Numbered from the stretch's first letter, positions 33,332-43,560 are shown. The stretch is DNA of 64,000 nt from Pseudomonadota bacterium (GCA_018242255.1 JAFECH010000347.1:45066-109065), one strand, 5' to 3'. Program-made: numbers and translations. The notes: a model not told the origin generated them from the letters alone.

Positions 33332-34297
33332 ATGCAACGCATACTGACATTTGTCGGAACATTCATCTTTGCTCTCGTTCTCGCCCAGCGAGACGTTGCA
33401 CAAGCCGTTGAAGGCGCGGTCGGCTTTTATCTGCTCGGATCCAAGACGACGATGGCCGGTTACATCCCGCCACCGGGCACTTATGTCCAGGATATGAATT
33501 ATTTCTATTCTGGAAGCACTGACAAAACTCTCGAATCTGCCGGCGTCATTATTTCGGGCGGCGTCGACGCCGACGCCTATTATGCTTTGCCCGTCGCGCT
33601 TTGGGTCGCTCCGGGAAAGGTCTTGGGAGGCAACATCGCGTTCAATGTGATCGCGCCCATAGGCTGGAAGAATACCGATGCCGGCCTGAGCCTCACGGGT
33701 CCAGGCGGCGCGACAATCTCAAGAAATCTCAATGACGAGGAGTTCAAATTCGGCGATCCCGTCATCGGTTCCTCGCTGGGATGGCACGAGGGCAATTTTC
33801 ATTGGACGATTGGAACGCTGTTGAATATGCCAGCCGGCTTTTGGCAGCGCGGAAATCTCGCCAACATCGGCTTCAATCGATGGGCCATCGACACCACCGG
33901 CGCAGTGACTTGGCTTGACCCGAAGATCGGCCTCGAACTCTCTGCCGCCGCCGGTATCACCTATAACTTTGAGAACCCCGTAACCAACTACAAGAGCGGC
34001 TCAGAATTCCATCTTGAGTTTGCGGCCATTCAAAATTTCTCAAAGACTTTCGGCGTCGGTCTGAACGGCTATTTCTATGATCAGGTCACAGCCGATAGCG
34101 GCAGCGGCGCGAAACTTGGACCGTTTGAAGGTCGCGTCGTGGCACTGGGCCCCGCGGTCAATCTGAGTTTTGAACTGGGCAAAATACCGGTGACCACCAA
34201 CCTCAAGTATTTTCATGAATTCGATGTTGCAAACAGGCTTGAAGGCGATGCCGGCTATCTGACGCTGACCATGCCCCTTCAGGTCTACGGCCATTGA
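33332..34297 (+). CDS. outer-membrane SphA/MetA-pathway channel-like protein
   Basis: About 321 residues from MQRILTFVGTFIFALVLAQ, a signal peptide. The body is rich in amphipathic beta-strands (GAVGFYLLGSKTTMAGYIPPPGTYVQ, VQDMNYFYSGSTDKTLE, GLGWHEGNFHWTIGTLLNMPAG-like region, FHLEFAAIQNFSKTFGVGLNGYFY, GPAVNLSFELGKIPVTTNLKYFHEF). It matches the phenol-degradation MetA/SphA outer-membrane family (PF13557), often linked to uptake of hydrophobic aromatics. The substrate is not evident. Confidence 0.85.
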   Translation: MQRILTFVGTFIFALVLAQRDVAQAVEGAVGFYLLGSKTTMAGYIPPPGTYVQDMNYFYSGSTDKTLESAGVIISGGVDADAYYALPVALWVAPGKVLGGNIAFNVIAPIGWKNTDAGLSLTGPGGATISRNLNDEEFKFGDPVIGSSLGWHEGNFHWTIGTLLNMPAGFWQRGNLANIGFNRWAIDTTGAVTWLDPKIGLELSAAAGITYNFENPVTNYKSGSEFHLEFAAIQNFSKTFGVGLNGYFYDQVTADSGSGAKLGPFEGRVVALGPAVNLSFELGKIPVTTNLKYFHEFDVANRLEGDAGYLTLTMPLQVYGH

Positions 34298-34448
34298 GCC
34301 TTTGAATTGAAAACACCTCAGTCGATCCGAGAGTAAGCGACAAGCGGCGAACCGACCCGGCAGCCCTTATAAGTTGACGCTCAAACACGATAGCCCCTTG
34401 CCGTGCGGAGGTTCGACGGTCGCTCACATCTACGAAGCCGCAGCTAAC

Positions 34449-35822
34449 TTAAATTGGCACGCAGGCTTCGGATTTTGCCAACTGCGTCTTTGACCGATCG
34501 AGAGCACTCGCAATTTTCACCGCAGCCGCAAAACCCTCCCTGATCGCGTAGTTTGTTCCACGATCCTCAGGATAAACTTGGGCCATGCTCGCCAGAAATA
34601 CATTCGGAACGGGCGTTTCGAATGGGGGAATAAGTTCGGAATAATTTCGCTCGACAAGTGGTTGCGCGTACGGCTCGCGCCAGACATGAGAAGCGAGAAT
34701 GATGTCTCGTGAAAATCCAGGAAACATCCGCTTCAAATGAGGCAGCGAGTAATCCAGCAGCTCAGTCGCGTCCATTGCATAGAGCGGATCATCGACCGGT
34801 AGATATTTCGAGAGATACACGATATGCCGAGCCCCGTAGCTCGATGTCGGCTCGAAGTTGGTATGCTCGATGACACCAACGAATGGGAACGCAGGATCAT
34901 TGACGTTGACCCAATAGAGATCCGTCAGGCTCTTGCTCGTCTCCAAGACAAGACACGTGTTACCGAGATAACGAATTCTTTGCAGCCGCTCTTCGTAAGC
35001 AGCAGGAATGCTCCCTCGCAAAAGCGGCGCAGCAAGAGGCAATGGGGTAGTAATAAGCACGCTTCCCGCAACGATACGCCATGCTGCCCCTTCCGCAATC
35101 ACCTTTCCGTCGGGCGCCGGCTTGAGAGATTCAATCGGCGCATTGAGGTGGATGTCGCCGCCCTTCGACCGAACGTATTCGCCGACGTCGTTGGCAAACT
35201 TCGCAAAGCCACCCTTGTAATACGCGAGAACCTCGGCGCCGTCGGAACTGCGGCTGGAACCGCGTAGAGCAAGCTTGTTCCAGAACCAGACTGCTGAGAT
35301 TTCGTCGGCATATTTTCCAAATTTGCCGACAAGTAACGGTTGCCACATGACCTCATAGGTCTTGCGGCCAAAGATTTTCTTGAGCCATTCGCTCGCGGTT
35401 ACGCCTTCCAAGCGCTTCCAGTCCTTGACCCTGCGGATTGCCAGAGCAGCGACCCCTGTGCGGATCCGATCGTGAAACGGAAGTGCCTTGAAACGCAGGA
35501 GATCAACGGGAGAACTCAACTTAAAAAACTGCTCGGAATAATACATTCCCGTGCGCGTGCGCCGCGTAACGATGTTGTCTGTCCCGCCGATGGCAGATGC
35601 GAGCTCGGGCACATAGGTATCGCTGGCGAACCAATGATGATAAAATTTTTCGAGCAACTGCCCCTCGACTAAAAAGCCGCTAGCCATCCCGCCAAGCGCA
35701 GGGCTTTTCTCGCAAATGATAACTTTGCGGCCCGCTTGGGCCAGTCGAGCAGCTGCCGCGAGGCCGGTGAACCCACCTCCCACGACAAGGCAATCGCAGT
35801 AGCGAGTGTCGTCACTGCTCAT
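34449..35822 (-). CDS. FAD-dependent protoporphyrinogen-oxidase/UDP-galactopyranose-mutase-like protein
   Basis: 457 residues with the dinucleotide-binding start CLVVGGGFTGLAAAARLAQAGRKVIICEKSPALGGMASGF and C-terminal FAD contact VPNVFLASMAQVYPEDRGTNYAIREG. The middle (GKFGKYADEISAVWFWNKLALRG) is typical of a class of amine-oxidase-fold proteins found in glycan clusters. It overlaps the GtrA gene by 11 bases and ends a glycosylation operon, so a role in modifying a lipid-linked sugar or isoprenoid is inferred. Confidence 0.85.
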   Translation of the reverse strand: MSSDDTRYCDCLVVGGGFTGLAAAARLAQAGRKVIICEKSPALGGMASGFLVEGQLLEKFYHHWFASDTYVPELASAIGGTDNIVTRRTRTGMYYSEQFFKLSSPVDLLRFKALPFHDRIRTGVAALAIRRVKDWKRLEGVTASEWLKKIFGRKTYEVMWQPLLVGKFGKYADEISAVWFWNKLALRGSSRSSDGAEVLAYYKGGFAKFANDVGEYVRSKGGDIHLNAPIESLKPAPDGKVIAEGAAWRIVAGSVLITTPLPLAAPLLRGSIPAAYEERLQRIRYLGNTCLVLETSKSLTDLYWVNVNDPAFPFVGVIEHTNFEPTSSYGARHIVYLSKYLPVDDPLYAMDATELLDYSLPHLKRMFPGFSRDIILASHVWREPYAQPLVERNYSELIPPFETPVPNVFLASMAQVYPEDRGTNYAIREGFAAAVKIASALDRSKTQLAKSEACVPI

Positions 35823-36231
35823 GGCACCTCTGGTGGAGCCTGAACGTCCACAAAGAATTCAAACTGAACTGAAGAAGGAGCACAACCACCAACACGATTG
35901 CTTTCGCACCGATGGGTGGAAGACCGATCCTTTGAACGAGGAAGACAATCAATCCCCACGAGGTCAGAAAACCTATGGTGGCGATCGACAAAAACTTGAA
36001 GAGCCTTCTATAGGTCTTGTCGAAGACTTGAAAGGTGAAGCGACGGTTCAAGGCGAAGCTGAGCAGAGTTCCGCCCAGATACCCGCACGCGTTGGCGATC
36101 TGATAATTGACCCCAAAAGTCGAGAGCAATCCGAAGATACAAAAATCGAATGCGACCCCGCTGCCGCCACATAGAACATACAGCGCAAAAGAGCGAAGAC
36201 GGGAGATGTCTCGTGGAACCCAACCAAGCAC
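35812..36231 (-). CDS. GtrA-family membrane protein
   Basis: 139 residues with a GTG start overlapping the GT2 stop (TAGTG). It has four spans with the GtrA signatures FALYVLCGGSGVAFDFCIFGLLSTFG, NACGYLGGTLLSFALNRRFTF and LLQFSLNSLWTFRL. GtrA proteins are thought to flip polyprenyl-phosphate sugars made by the neighbouring GT2 enzyme. Confidence 0.92.
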   Translation of the reverse strand: MLGWVPRDISRLRSFALYVLCGGSGVAFDFCIFGLLSTFGVNYQIANACGYLGGTLLSFALNRRFTFQVFDKTYRRLFKFLSIATIGFLTSWGLIVFLVQRIGLPPIGAKAIVLVVVLLLQFSLNSLWTFRLHQRCHEQ

Positions 36232-37271
36232 TAAAGCACTCTCAGTTCCCGCGAGGGACTTCCGTGAATTGTCGAATTCGACATCATTTGTACATCGTCG
36301 GCCACGCCTAGTGTTTCGCGAACGAGAAACAGAGGACGATCCGTGGTCTCGTTATATATCCTGCCGATGTATTCCCCCATAATCCCGAGACAAACGAGTT
36401 GCAACCCGCCGATCAGCAGCAAGCTGATGAAAATTAATGTCCATCCTGGCACCCAGTTGCTTGTAAGCAAGCGCAGGAACAAGGCGTAGATCACGCCCAA
36501 AACAGAAATCAATGAAAATGAAACGCCGATGAACGTGACAAAGCGAAGGGGAACTGTAGAAAATGATATGATGCCGTCCAAAGCCAGCAGGAGCATTTTC
36601 TTCAACGGGTACTTCGATTCTCCCGCCCAACGAGCGGCGCGCGCATATGGAACCGCCGTCTGATTGAAGCCCACCCAGCTCGTCATTCCGCGAAGCAACC
36701 GATGCTTCTCTTTCATTTGCCTCAGCGCTGCAACGACGCGCTTATCCATCAATCGAAAGTCACCCGTATCCAGCGGGATCTGGATTTCCGAAAGGCGGTT
36801 GATCAGGCGATAAAACACGCGCGCAGAAAACTTCTTGAAAGCCGTTTCGCCAGCGCGGCTTTCCCGCACTCCGTAGACGACCTGAAACCCGTCTCGCCAA
36901 CGGTCGACCATCCTGGCGATGACCTCAGGGGGGTCTTGAAGATCCGCGTCGATCAGGACGACAGCATCACCGCGGGCATATTCGAGGCCCGCAGTCACCG
37001 CGATCTGATGTCCGAAATTTCTGGAGAGACAGATCACGACGACATGCGGATCTTTTGCATGAATAGCTGCCAGCTTTCGCGCCGATGAATCAGACGATCC
37101 ATCGTCGACGTAGATAATTTCGTAATCGTCAAGAAGCGACGACACCGCTTGCGACAGCCTGCGATGCGTCTCCTCGATGACTTCCTCTTCGTTAAAACAT
37201 GCAACCACGACCGACAGCATCTGGCATCGCGACGGATCAGTCGGCTTACACTCGAGCGTCAACTTTTGCAT
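36231..37271 (-). CDS. GtrB/dolichol-phosphate-mannosyltransferase-like GT2 enzyme
   Basis: About 346 residues from MQKLTLECKP with GGTGAG upstream. The GT2 domain is LSVVVACFNEEEVIEETHRRL, IIYVDDGSSDSS, VVLIDADLQDPPEVI (DxD) and LDTGDFRLMDKRVV. Two C-terminal spans follow (FVTFIGVSFSLISVLGVIYALFL, LIFISLLLIGGLQLVCLGIMGEYIGRIYNE). It transfers a sugar to undecaprenyl-phosphate on the inner membrane. GtrA directly downstream is its usual partner. Confidence 0.93.
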   Translation of the reverse strand: MQKLTLECKPTDPSRCQMLSVVVACFNEEEVIEETHRRLSQAVSSLLDDYEIIYVDDGSSDSSARKLAAIHAKDPHVVVICLSRNFGHQIAVTAGLEYARGDAVVLIDADLQDPPEVIARMVDRWRDGFQVVYGVRESRAGETAFKKFSARVFYRLINRLSEIQIPLDTGDFRLMDKRVVAALRQMKEKHRLLRGMTSWVGFNQTAVPYARAARWAGESKYPLKKMLLLALDGIISFSTVPLRFVTFIGVSFSLISVLGVIYALFLRLLTSNWVPGWTLIFISLLLIGGLQLVCLGIMGEYIGRIYNETTDRPLFLVRETLGVADDVQMMSNSTIHGSPSRELRVL

Positions 37272-37303
37272 CTGCTCACCGTCACCTTCGACCAATATTG
37301 CCG

Positions 37304-38630
37304 CTACGCAGATACTTCTGCCTCTAAATCCGCACGAGCGTCGTCGCCGTCGACGCGAGTAGAATGAATTCCTTTCATCCGGTCCGAATGCAAAACGAAG
37401 CCGGAATAAGCTGCGGCGACAAAGAAAATCAGACCGTAGTGAAGGCTTCTCAAAATCATCAAACCTTCGAGCTTCGGCCAGTATGGAGGGCGAAATTGAT
37501 TGACGCCGATGGGCAGGAATAGATTGGCAAACGCGAGCAGCCACAACACGCTCGCAACGAGCCAGCGCCGATCATAAGATCCGAAGTAAAGCAGCAACGC
37601 GCCGAACAGGCCGGGAAGCAAAACAAAGACGTGATCACCCTCCATAAACGGCCCACACGCCATGAAGAGTGCCAAGGTTATTGCGATCTCAAGAAACGTT
37701 TTCGGCCCACCTCGATCGCCGACATTTTTTTGCTCGCTGACGGCATAAACGAAGATGTAGATCGCGAGGGCAACGACCGGAATCATCAGAAGCAGCGGCG
37801 CAGTCGGATAATCGAAAATTGGCGTGCTGTACTTCGCATCTACGAACAGCCGATTGAAGAAACCATAAAACGTCTGATTGTCCGGCTTCGCGACATTGGG
37901 AAGCCCGGTGTGCCAGTGTGTCGACGTCCGCCAATCCTGGAAAATTTGCAACGGATCTGAAAATGCGAAAATGAAGGAGCCCACGAAGAGGCTGCCGGAG
38001 AAGGCAAGTGTCGCAAACGCTCCCTTGAAATCCTTCTTGCGCAGCAGGAAAAGTACGAGAAGTCCCAAAAAAGGCTTAGTAACGATAGCAAAAGACCAGG
38101 CTAACCCGGCGGCGATGCTGTGATCGCGCTGCCAAAGAACCGCGCCGAGAACCACCAAGAAAGCCAAACTTCACTTGGCCGTGAAACGTCTCGTTTCGCG
38201 CGATGTGGCTGATCGTAAATATTCCGCCCAGAAGAAGCACAACGCCGATCGGCAGCTTTGGACTAAACGCTCGTGCCATGATTGCGACGCTGGCCACGAG
38301 CAAAGCCAGACCTGAAAGCGCCCAGACCAGCATGCCCTTGCCGGTACCTAGCACCTTGGTAATCAAATTGATGAATTCCGCAAAAAGCGGCGGATAAGGA
38401 TACGGATCGAGGCCTGGCGCCTGTGAATATGGACTTTGATCGTTTCCGACAGCCGATGCGGCGTGTAAGTAAACTGCGATGTCCGATCCCAACGGCCATC
38501 CATCGGTATTCAGAATTTGACGAACACAAAACCCAATACCCGCGAGGATGAGGACACCTCCCAGGACACAAGCGAAAGCATTCAAACGCCAAGTCGAAAA
38601 ATATTCAGACATCAAACGATTTGGCAACAT
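37304..38630 (-). pseudogene. GT87 (DUF2029) mannosyltransferase-like gene with a frameshift
   Basis: Two frames make one multi-span GT87-type protein. The first (from about 38630) has WPLGSDIAVYLHAASA, PGLDPYPYPPLFAE and HIARNETFHGQVK. The second (37304-38167) continues with AFLVVLGAVLWQRDHSIAAGLAWSFAIVTKPFLGLL and further spans. The junction lies at an AAA run (38166-38168; TTT on the coding strand). Removing one T restores a continuous product (GQVK-L-AFLVVLGAVL). It is either a real inactivating frameshift, a phase-variable homopolymer or a sequencing error. The gene heads the GT2/GtrA/FAD operon and would use a lipid-linked sugar. Confidence 0.82.
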
Positions 38631-38672
38631 ACACGTTCTCAGAGTGACGCACACGGAAGAATTATGGAGCAA

Positions 38673-38981
38673 AATTGATCTCCATAGAAACTAAGCCAAA
38701 AGCATAGTTAAAGATGTTGTGGCGTTGCGTCCAATATTGTGCTTGCCGCCCCTAGGACTTGCGTTTTCTGCCCCTCGCAAGGATTTCGGGGGCGCACGGC
38801 GCATCAGACAGGCGTGTACTCGAAGATTAGATCAAAGCCGAAAAGGTTCGAAGAGCTAACGATGAGTTCGTTCGTTGGCCACGTCCGAACTCATCGTTTT
38901 GGCGCGAAATTGCGCCCTACACGCAAACGGCTGGAAACCGATCGTGACGATCTAATGTGTGAGACGGTTTTGCCCGTACTC
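38673..38981. other. intergenic stretch, nothing recognised
   Basis: About 310 bases between the GT87 gene start and the end of the molybdenum-hydroxylase operon, both leftward. It should contain the promoter of the glycosylation operon. I see no gene, clear terminator or repeat. A long plus-strand frame starting at 38739 is an antisense shadow of the hydroxylase gene. Confidence 0.55.
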
Positions 38982-41348
38982 TCAAGAAAGCTTTTCACCC
39001 ATCGGCAAATTCCTGAGCCGCTTGCCGGTTGCCGCAAAAATTGCGTTGGCAAGCGCCGGCGCGAACGGCGGCACTCCGGGTTCGCCAACACCACCTGCGT
39101 GCGTCGTCTCAGGCGTCTCGATGATATGGACGGAGACTTTCTGCGGATAGTTGCTCATCCTTGTCACGTTGTAGTCAAAATAGTTGGACTGCTCGACGGC
39201 ACCCTTTTTGAAAGTAATGCCACTGTAGAGAGCATTCGACATCCCCATGACAGCTGCGCCTTCCATCTGAGAGCGGATACGCTCGGGATTGACATGGAAG
39301 CCGCAATCGATGGCCGAGGTAACCTGCGGGACGCGGATGGTCCCGTCGTCATCGATTTTCACGTGCACGACGCTTGCAACGTAACTTGCGAAAGCGCGAT
39401 GCGCAGCGATACCAAGACCTTCCCGCGGCGGCAGCGATTGCCCCCAGCCGGCCTTTTCGGCAGCGACTCGAATGACGTTCTTCAGACGCGCCGTGTTGAT
39501 GGGAAATTCCTCGTACGGCTCGCCGTAGTTCCAGAAGTCGTCCGGAAAGCCAGACGTCTTCGGATCTATGTTCCTGTCCGGACCGATCAGTTCGAGTAGG
39601 AAATCCTTCGGATCGCGGCCGAGCTTGTGCGCGACCTCGCATGCTGCCGACTGTACAGCAAACGCGCGCTGGATGTTGGAGACCGAGCGATACCAACCGA
39701 TGCGCGCATGCGCCATCGCCTGACCATTCTCGCACCGGATGTTCGGAATATCGAATGGCACATCCACAAAACCCATGCCGTACTCGATCGGAAATTGGTA
39801 GCCATCGTCGGCCTTGAATGTCGAAACGATCGATGGCGCAACGGTGCGGTGACGCCAGCCTATGACTTTACCCTTGTCATCGACTGCGGCATCGATGCGC
39901 TCGACGGACGTCGTGTGATAAAAGGAATGCTGAATGTCGTCCTCGCGTGTCCACTGTAGCAGCACAGGTGTGCCGCCGAGCTTCTGCGATACGAGAGCCG
40001 CCTCAAGCATGAAGTCCCACTTCGACTTGCGGCCGAAGCCTCCGCCGAGCAACGAGACGTGAACGGTCACGTTCTCGACCGGTATTTTCAGCGCGGCGGC
40101 GATATCCTTGCGGGCGCCGTACGGGCTTTGGACAGGCGCCCAGATCTCCGCCTTGCCATCGACAATGCGTGCAATCGCGACAAGTGGTTCCATCGGAGCC
40201 TGCACCATGTGCTGGCCGTGATATTCCGCGGTAATGACATCCTTGGCGTTTGCAAAGGCAGCATCCGCATCGCCCTGATTGCGCAGAACCTTGCCGGGCT
40301 TTGCAGCAGTCGCCGACATCTCGGCGGCATAAGCGTCCGTATCGTAAGAAACGTTCGGTCCATTCTCCCACTCGATCGTCAGCGCTGCGCGCCCCTGGAT
40401 CGCTGCATAAGTGGTATCAGCGACGACAGCGATACCGCCGAGCTGACCGAACTTTCTCGGAACGGCAAAGACACCTTCGATTTCTTGCACGGAATGAACG
40501 CCCGGCACCTTCAGCGCTGCGGACGCGTCGTAGGATTTCACCTTGCCGCCGACCACCGCGGGTCTGGCGACGACGGCGAACTTCATGCCGGGCAGACGCG
40601 TATCCGCGCCGTAACCCGCCTTGCCCGTCGTAATATCGTGAAGATCTACGATTTGAACTTCGCCTTTGCCCATCAGCGTGAATTCGTCGGGCGACTTGTA
40701 GAGGATCGTCTCCGGAGCGGGCACGGGAAGCGCCAGTGCGGCTTCGGCGAGTTCGCCGAACGTCAGGACCTTGCCTGTGTCCTTGCCTTCTTTGTCGAGC
40801 AGAGCAACCTCATGATTGCGTGCCCGGCAGAGAGAGGCATCCGCACCCCATTTCGCTGCTGCCGCGGCCTCCAGCATCTGGCGCATCGCAGCACCGCATT
40901 GGCGCATCGGCTGAATGAAGTGGCGCATGCTGCGCGAGCCGTCGGTATCCTGGTTACCGTATTTTGGCTCGTCACCCGGCGCCTGCATGAGACGCACGCG
41001 CGACCAGTCCGCACACATCTCATCGGCGACAACCATTGGCAAGCTCGTACGGATGCCGGTTCCCATCTCGCTTCTATGCGTGACGATCGTTACGTCGCCG
41101 TTGGCTGCGATGGCGATGAAGACATGCGGATCCGAAACGACGCCATCTGGCATTTTGAGGCCGCCAGTCGGATAGGGCTTGAGGGCTTCGCGCGCATCTG
41201 CTGGCGCAAAGCGAACCGCCATCACAAAGGCGGAGGCCCCAAGAAATCCGCCGAGCACGCCACGGCGACTGACATTCGAGATCTCGGCGTTGGCTTTTTT
41301 CTCAGCCGCCGGATCGGCATCGGTTTTGAGATAGTGCAGCATGATCAA
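38982..41348 (-). CDS. molybdenum hydroxylase large subunit (isoquinoline 1-oxidoreductase beta type)
   Basis: 788 residues of the xanthine-oxidase family. The N-terminus has a twin-arginine signal (NVSRRGVLGGFLGASAFVMAV), so the folded cofactor-loaded enzyme is exported. Mo-cofactor signatures include HRSEMGTGIRTSLPMVVADEM, GGGFGRKSKWDFMLEAALVSQ, GQAMAHARIGWYRSVSN and the catalytic-Glu segment AGGVGEPGVPPFAPALANAI. Its ATG overlaps the stop of the 2Fe-2S subunit (ATGA). The arrangement lacks an FAD subunit, as in IorAB-type enzymes that hydroxylate N-heterocycles or oxidise aldehydes, passing electrons to a cytochrome. No cytochrome gene is adjacent. Confidence 0.93.
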   Translation of the reverse strand: MIMLHYLKTDADPAAEKKANAEISNVSRRGVLGGFLGASAFVMAVRFAPADAREALKPYPTGGLKMPDGVVSDPHVFIAIAANGDVTIVTHRSEMGTGIRTSLPMVVADEMCADWSRVRLMQAPGDEPKYGNQDTDGSRSMRHFIQPMRQCGAAMRQMLEAAAAAKWGADASLCRARNHEVALLDKEGKDTGKVLTFGELAEAALALPVPAPETILYKSPDEFTLMGKGEVQIVDLHDITTGKAGYGADTRLPGMKFAVVARPAVVGGKVKSYDASAALKVPGVHSVQEIEGVFAVPRKFGQLGGIAVVADTTYAAIQGRAALTIEWENGPNVSYDTDAYAAEMSATAAKPGKVLRNQGDADAAFANAKDVITAEYHGQHMVQAPMEPLVAIARIVDGKAEIWAPVQSPYGARKDIAAALKIPVENVTVHVSLLGGGFGRKSKWDFMLEAALVSQKLGGTPVLLQWTREDDIQHSFYHTTSVERIDAAVDDKGKVIGWRHRTVAPSIVSTFKADDGYQFPIEYGMGFVDVPFDIPNIRCENGQAMAHARIGWYRSVSNIQRAFAVQSAACEVAHKLGRDPKDFLLELIGPDRNIDPKTSGFPDDFWNYGEPYEEFPINTARLKNVIRVAAEKAGWGQSLPPREGLGIAAHRAFASYVASVVHVKIDDDGTIRVPQVTSAIDCGFHVNPERIRSQMEGAAVMGMSNALYSGITFKKGAVEQSNYFDYNVTRMSNYPQKVSVHIIETPETTHAGGVGEPGVPPFAPALANAIFAATGKRLRNLPMGEKLS

Positions 41349-41797
41349 ACGCCTCCAGCAGCAAGACGAACGGCTTCATGAATGCGCTGATAGCAGCCGC
41401 AACGGCAGATGTTGTCCGACATCGCTTCGACGATTTCGGCGTCCGATGGCGCGCGATTCTTGGCCAGGAGCGAGGCGGCCTGCATGATTTGACCGGCCTG
41501 GCAGAAACCGCATTGCGGAACATTGATTTTGCGCCAAGCCTTTTGCACAGCGTGCTCGCCGTCAGGACTCAGCCCCTCGATCGTCGTGATCGATTTGCCC
41601 GCCGCGTCGCCCAGCGTCGTCTGGCAGGAACGCACGGCAACACCGTCGAGATGAACCGTACAGGCACCGCAGACGCCCGCCCCGCATCCGAATTTGGTGC
41701 CGGTGAGGTTCAGAATATCGCGCACATACCAGAGCAGCGGCATATTGGGATCGCCGCTGATTTCATGGAGCTCGCCATTTACGGTAACGGATGACAT
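41345..41797 (-). CDS. 2Fe-2S small subunit of the molybdenum hydroxylase (IorA-like)
   Basis: About 150 residues; ATG at 41797 has GGAGAG 7 bases upstream. The plant-type cluster is CGAGVCGACTVHLDG with a later Cys (RSCQTTLG), and the second cluster is CGFCQAGQI plus CRCGCYQRIHEAV. It shuttles electrons from the Mo site of the large subunit, whose gene it overlaps by 4 bases. It probably rides with the large subunit through Tat, since it has no signal of its own. Confidence 0.94.
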   Translation of the reverse strand: MSSVTVNGELHEISGDPNMPLLWYVRDILNLTGTKFGCGAGVCGACTVHLDGVAVRSCQTTLGDAAGKSITTIEGLSPDGEHAVQKAWRKINVPQCGFCQAGQIMQAASLLAKNRAPSDAEIVEAMSDNICRCGCYQRIHEAVRLAAGGV

Positions 41798-41871
41798 ATC
41801 CAAGCTCTCCTTGTATCGACGGTTCGAAAGTTATAGCCGCGGACCGTGCGCCGCGACTTCGTTGGGCGCTC

Positions 41872-43515
41872 TTACGGCGCAAGAAGCGTGAAAGGCCACA
41901 TATAGTGCTCAGCCATAACGAGCAGGCCGACAAGCACAGCAAGCGCCAGCGAATGAAGGAATACAAAACGAAGGATCGATCCCTCGTGGCCGTACCATTT
42001 GGTGGCGGTCGACGCGACGACGATCGACTGCGCATCGATCATCTTGCCCATGACACCGCCTGCACTATTGGCGGACGCCATAAGAATTGGACTAATGCCC
42101 AGTTGTTCCGCCGTGATCTTCTGCAGGCCGCCGAACAACACGTTTGACGACGTATCGGATCCGGTCAGCGCTACACCAAGCCAACCAATCAGAGTTCCAA
42201 AAAACGGATACGCCCATCCCGTTTGCGCCAACGCCAACCCGAGCGTCGCATCGCTGCCGGAATACCGCGAGACAAATCCGATCGCCATCATGCACGAGAT
42301 CGTCAGCAGCGAATAGCGAACGACGTAGATGGTCTTCGCGTACGCCCGAACGAGATCAAACACACCGTAGCCGAGAAAAAGACCGGAGATAATTGCCGAA
42401 AGTAAGATCCCTGTTCCGGTCGCAGAGAGAATGTTGACGTTGAAAACGGCGGCCTCGACCTTCGGTGATGGCACGACAGGCGGCATTTTCTGCACAAGAT
42501 CGTGCAGCCCGAAGACCGGAATTTTCTCCACCCAGATGCCATCGAGCACAGCCCGAATTTGCGGCGTGCCCCAAAGAAACACGAAGACGGCGAGGATGAT
42601 CCAAGGCGTCCAAGCCCGCCAGAATGCGCCCGAGGAATGTTGCATCGCGTCCGTCGCGAGCGGCGTATCCGCCGCTGCCGCGCTCGGCACCTCAGTCATC
42701 GCCACCTTGGGCCTCCAAACTTTCAGGAACAACGTCAGGCCCGCCATGGATGCGAGCGAGGCAACGATGTTGACCAGCCAAGGTCCGTGAAAATTCGAGA
42801 CGAGATACTGCGGCACCGCAAAGCAAATGCCCGCAACCAGGATCGGCGGCCAGACTTCGATCATTTTGCGGAATCCGACGAAGGCCCAGACGACCCAGAA
42901 CGGCACGATGATCGCGAACGGTGCGAGCAGTCTCCCGACTGTGGCGCTCAAACTGTAAAGGTCGAGGCCGGTAACAGCGGACAAGGCAACGAGAGGCGTT
43001 CCAAGCGCACCGAATGCAACCGGTGACGTGTTAGCGATAAGCGATAGGCCAGAAGCAGGCAACGGCGGAAAACCCAGACCGATCAACATCGCTGACGTCA
43101 CGGCGACGGGCGTTCCAAAACCAGCCGCGCCTTCGAAAAAGGCGCCAAATGAAAAGGCCACGAAGAGAAGCTGGAGGCGCTTGTCGTTGCTGATGGCGCC
43201 GATGGACTTTTGCAAGACATCAAATTCGCCTTTCTCGTTCGCAAGCCGATAGAGAAAGATCACGTTGAGAATGATCCAGCCGATCGGCAGAAATCCGAAT
43301 GCGGCGCCGTACAGTGCCGCCGTACCCGCCATCTGCGCGGGCATTCCGTAAGCCAATATTGCGACGAGCAAGGCGGCCGTCAGGCCGAGGATCGCCGCGA
43401 TATGAGCCCGGACCTCGAAAATCCCGATACTGGCGAGAAGCACGAATACCGGGATTACTGCGACAGCCGCCGAATATAGCAGGCTGCCAAACGGGTCATA
43501 AACTTGTGACCACAT
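41872..43515 (-). CDS. lldP: L-lactate permease family transporter
   Basis: About 547 residues from MWSQVYDPFGSLLYSA with many spans. Family signatures are visible: AFSFGAFFEGAAGFGTPVAVTSAMLIGLGF, SLIANTSPVAFGALGTPLVALS, FFGTLIGWLGVALTGSDTSSNVLFGGLQKITAEQLG and SANSAGGVMGKMIDAQSIVVA. It imports lactate, glycolate or related 2-hydroxy acids by proton symport. It is divergent from a FadR-type regulator and lies 74 bases upstream of the molybdenum hydroxylase subunits on the same strand. No lactate dehydrogenase gene is nearby. Confidence 0.92.
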   Translation of the reverse strand: MWSQVYDPFGSLLYSAAVAVIPVFVLLASIGIFEVRAHIAAILGLTAALLVAILAYGMPAQMAGTAALYGAAFGFLPIGWIILNVIFLYRLANEKGEFDVLQKSIGAISNDKRLQLLFVAFSFGAFFEGAAGFGTPVAVTSAMLIGLGFPPLPASGLSLIANTSPVAFGALGTPLVALSAVTGLDLYSLSATVGRLLAPFAIIVPFWVVWAFVGFRKMIEVWPPILVAGICFAVPQYLVSNFHGPWLVNIVASLASMAGLTLFLKVWRPKVAMTEVPSAAAADTPLATDAMQHSSGAFWRAWTPWIILAVFVFLWGTPQIRAVLDGIWVEKIPVFGLHDLVQKMPPVVPSPKVEAAVFNVNILSATGTGILLSAIISGLFLGYGVFDLVRAYAKTIYVVRYSLLTISCMMAIGFVSRYSGSDATLGLALAQTGWAYPFFGTLIGWLGVALTGSDTSSNVLFGGLQKITAEQLGISPILMASANSAGGVMGKMIDAQSIVVASTATKWYGHEGSILRFVFLHSLALAVLVGLLVMAEHYMWPFTLLAP

Positions 43516-43560
43516 ACGCCCCGTCCCCCCGATCACGACGACTAGACAACGCCGCTCTTT

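Noticed and set aside
38739-39599. 286-codon plus-strand frame
   Set aside because: Mostly antisense to the hydroxylase 3-prime end; composition typical of antisense noise.
40059-41381. 440-codon plus-strand frame opposite the molybdenum hydroxylase
   Set aside because: Antisense shadow of a gene with unmistakable domain signatures; Arg/His-rich and without a ribosome site.
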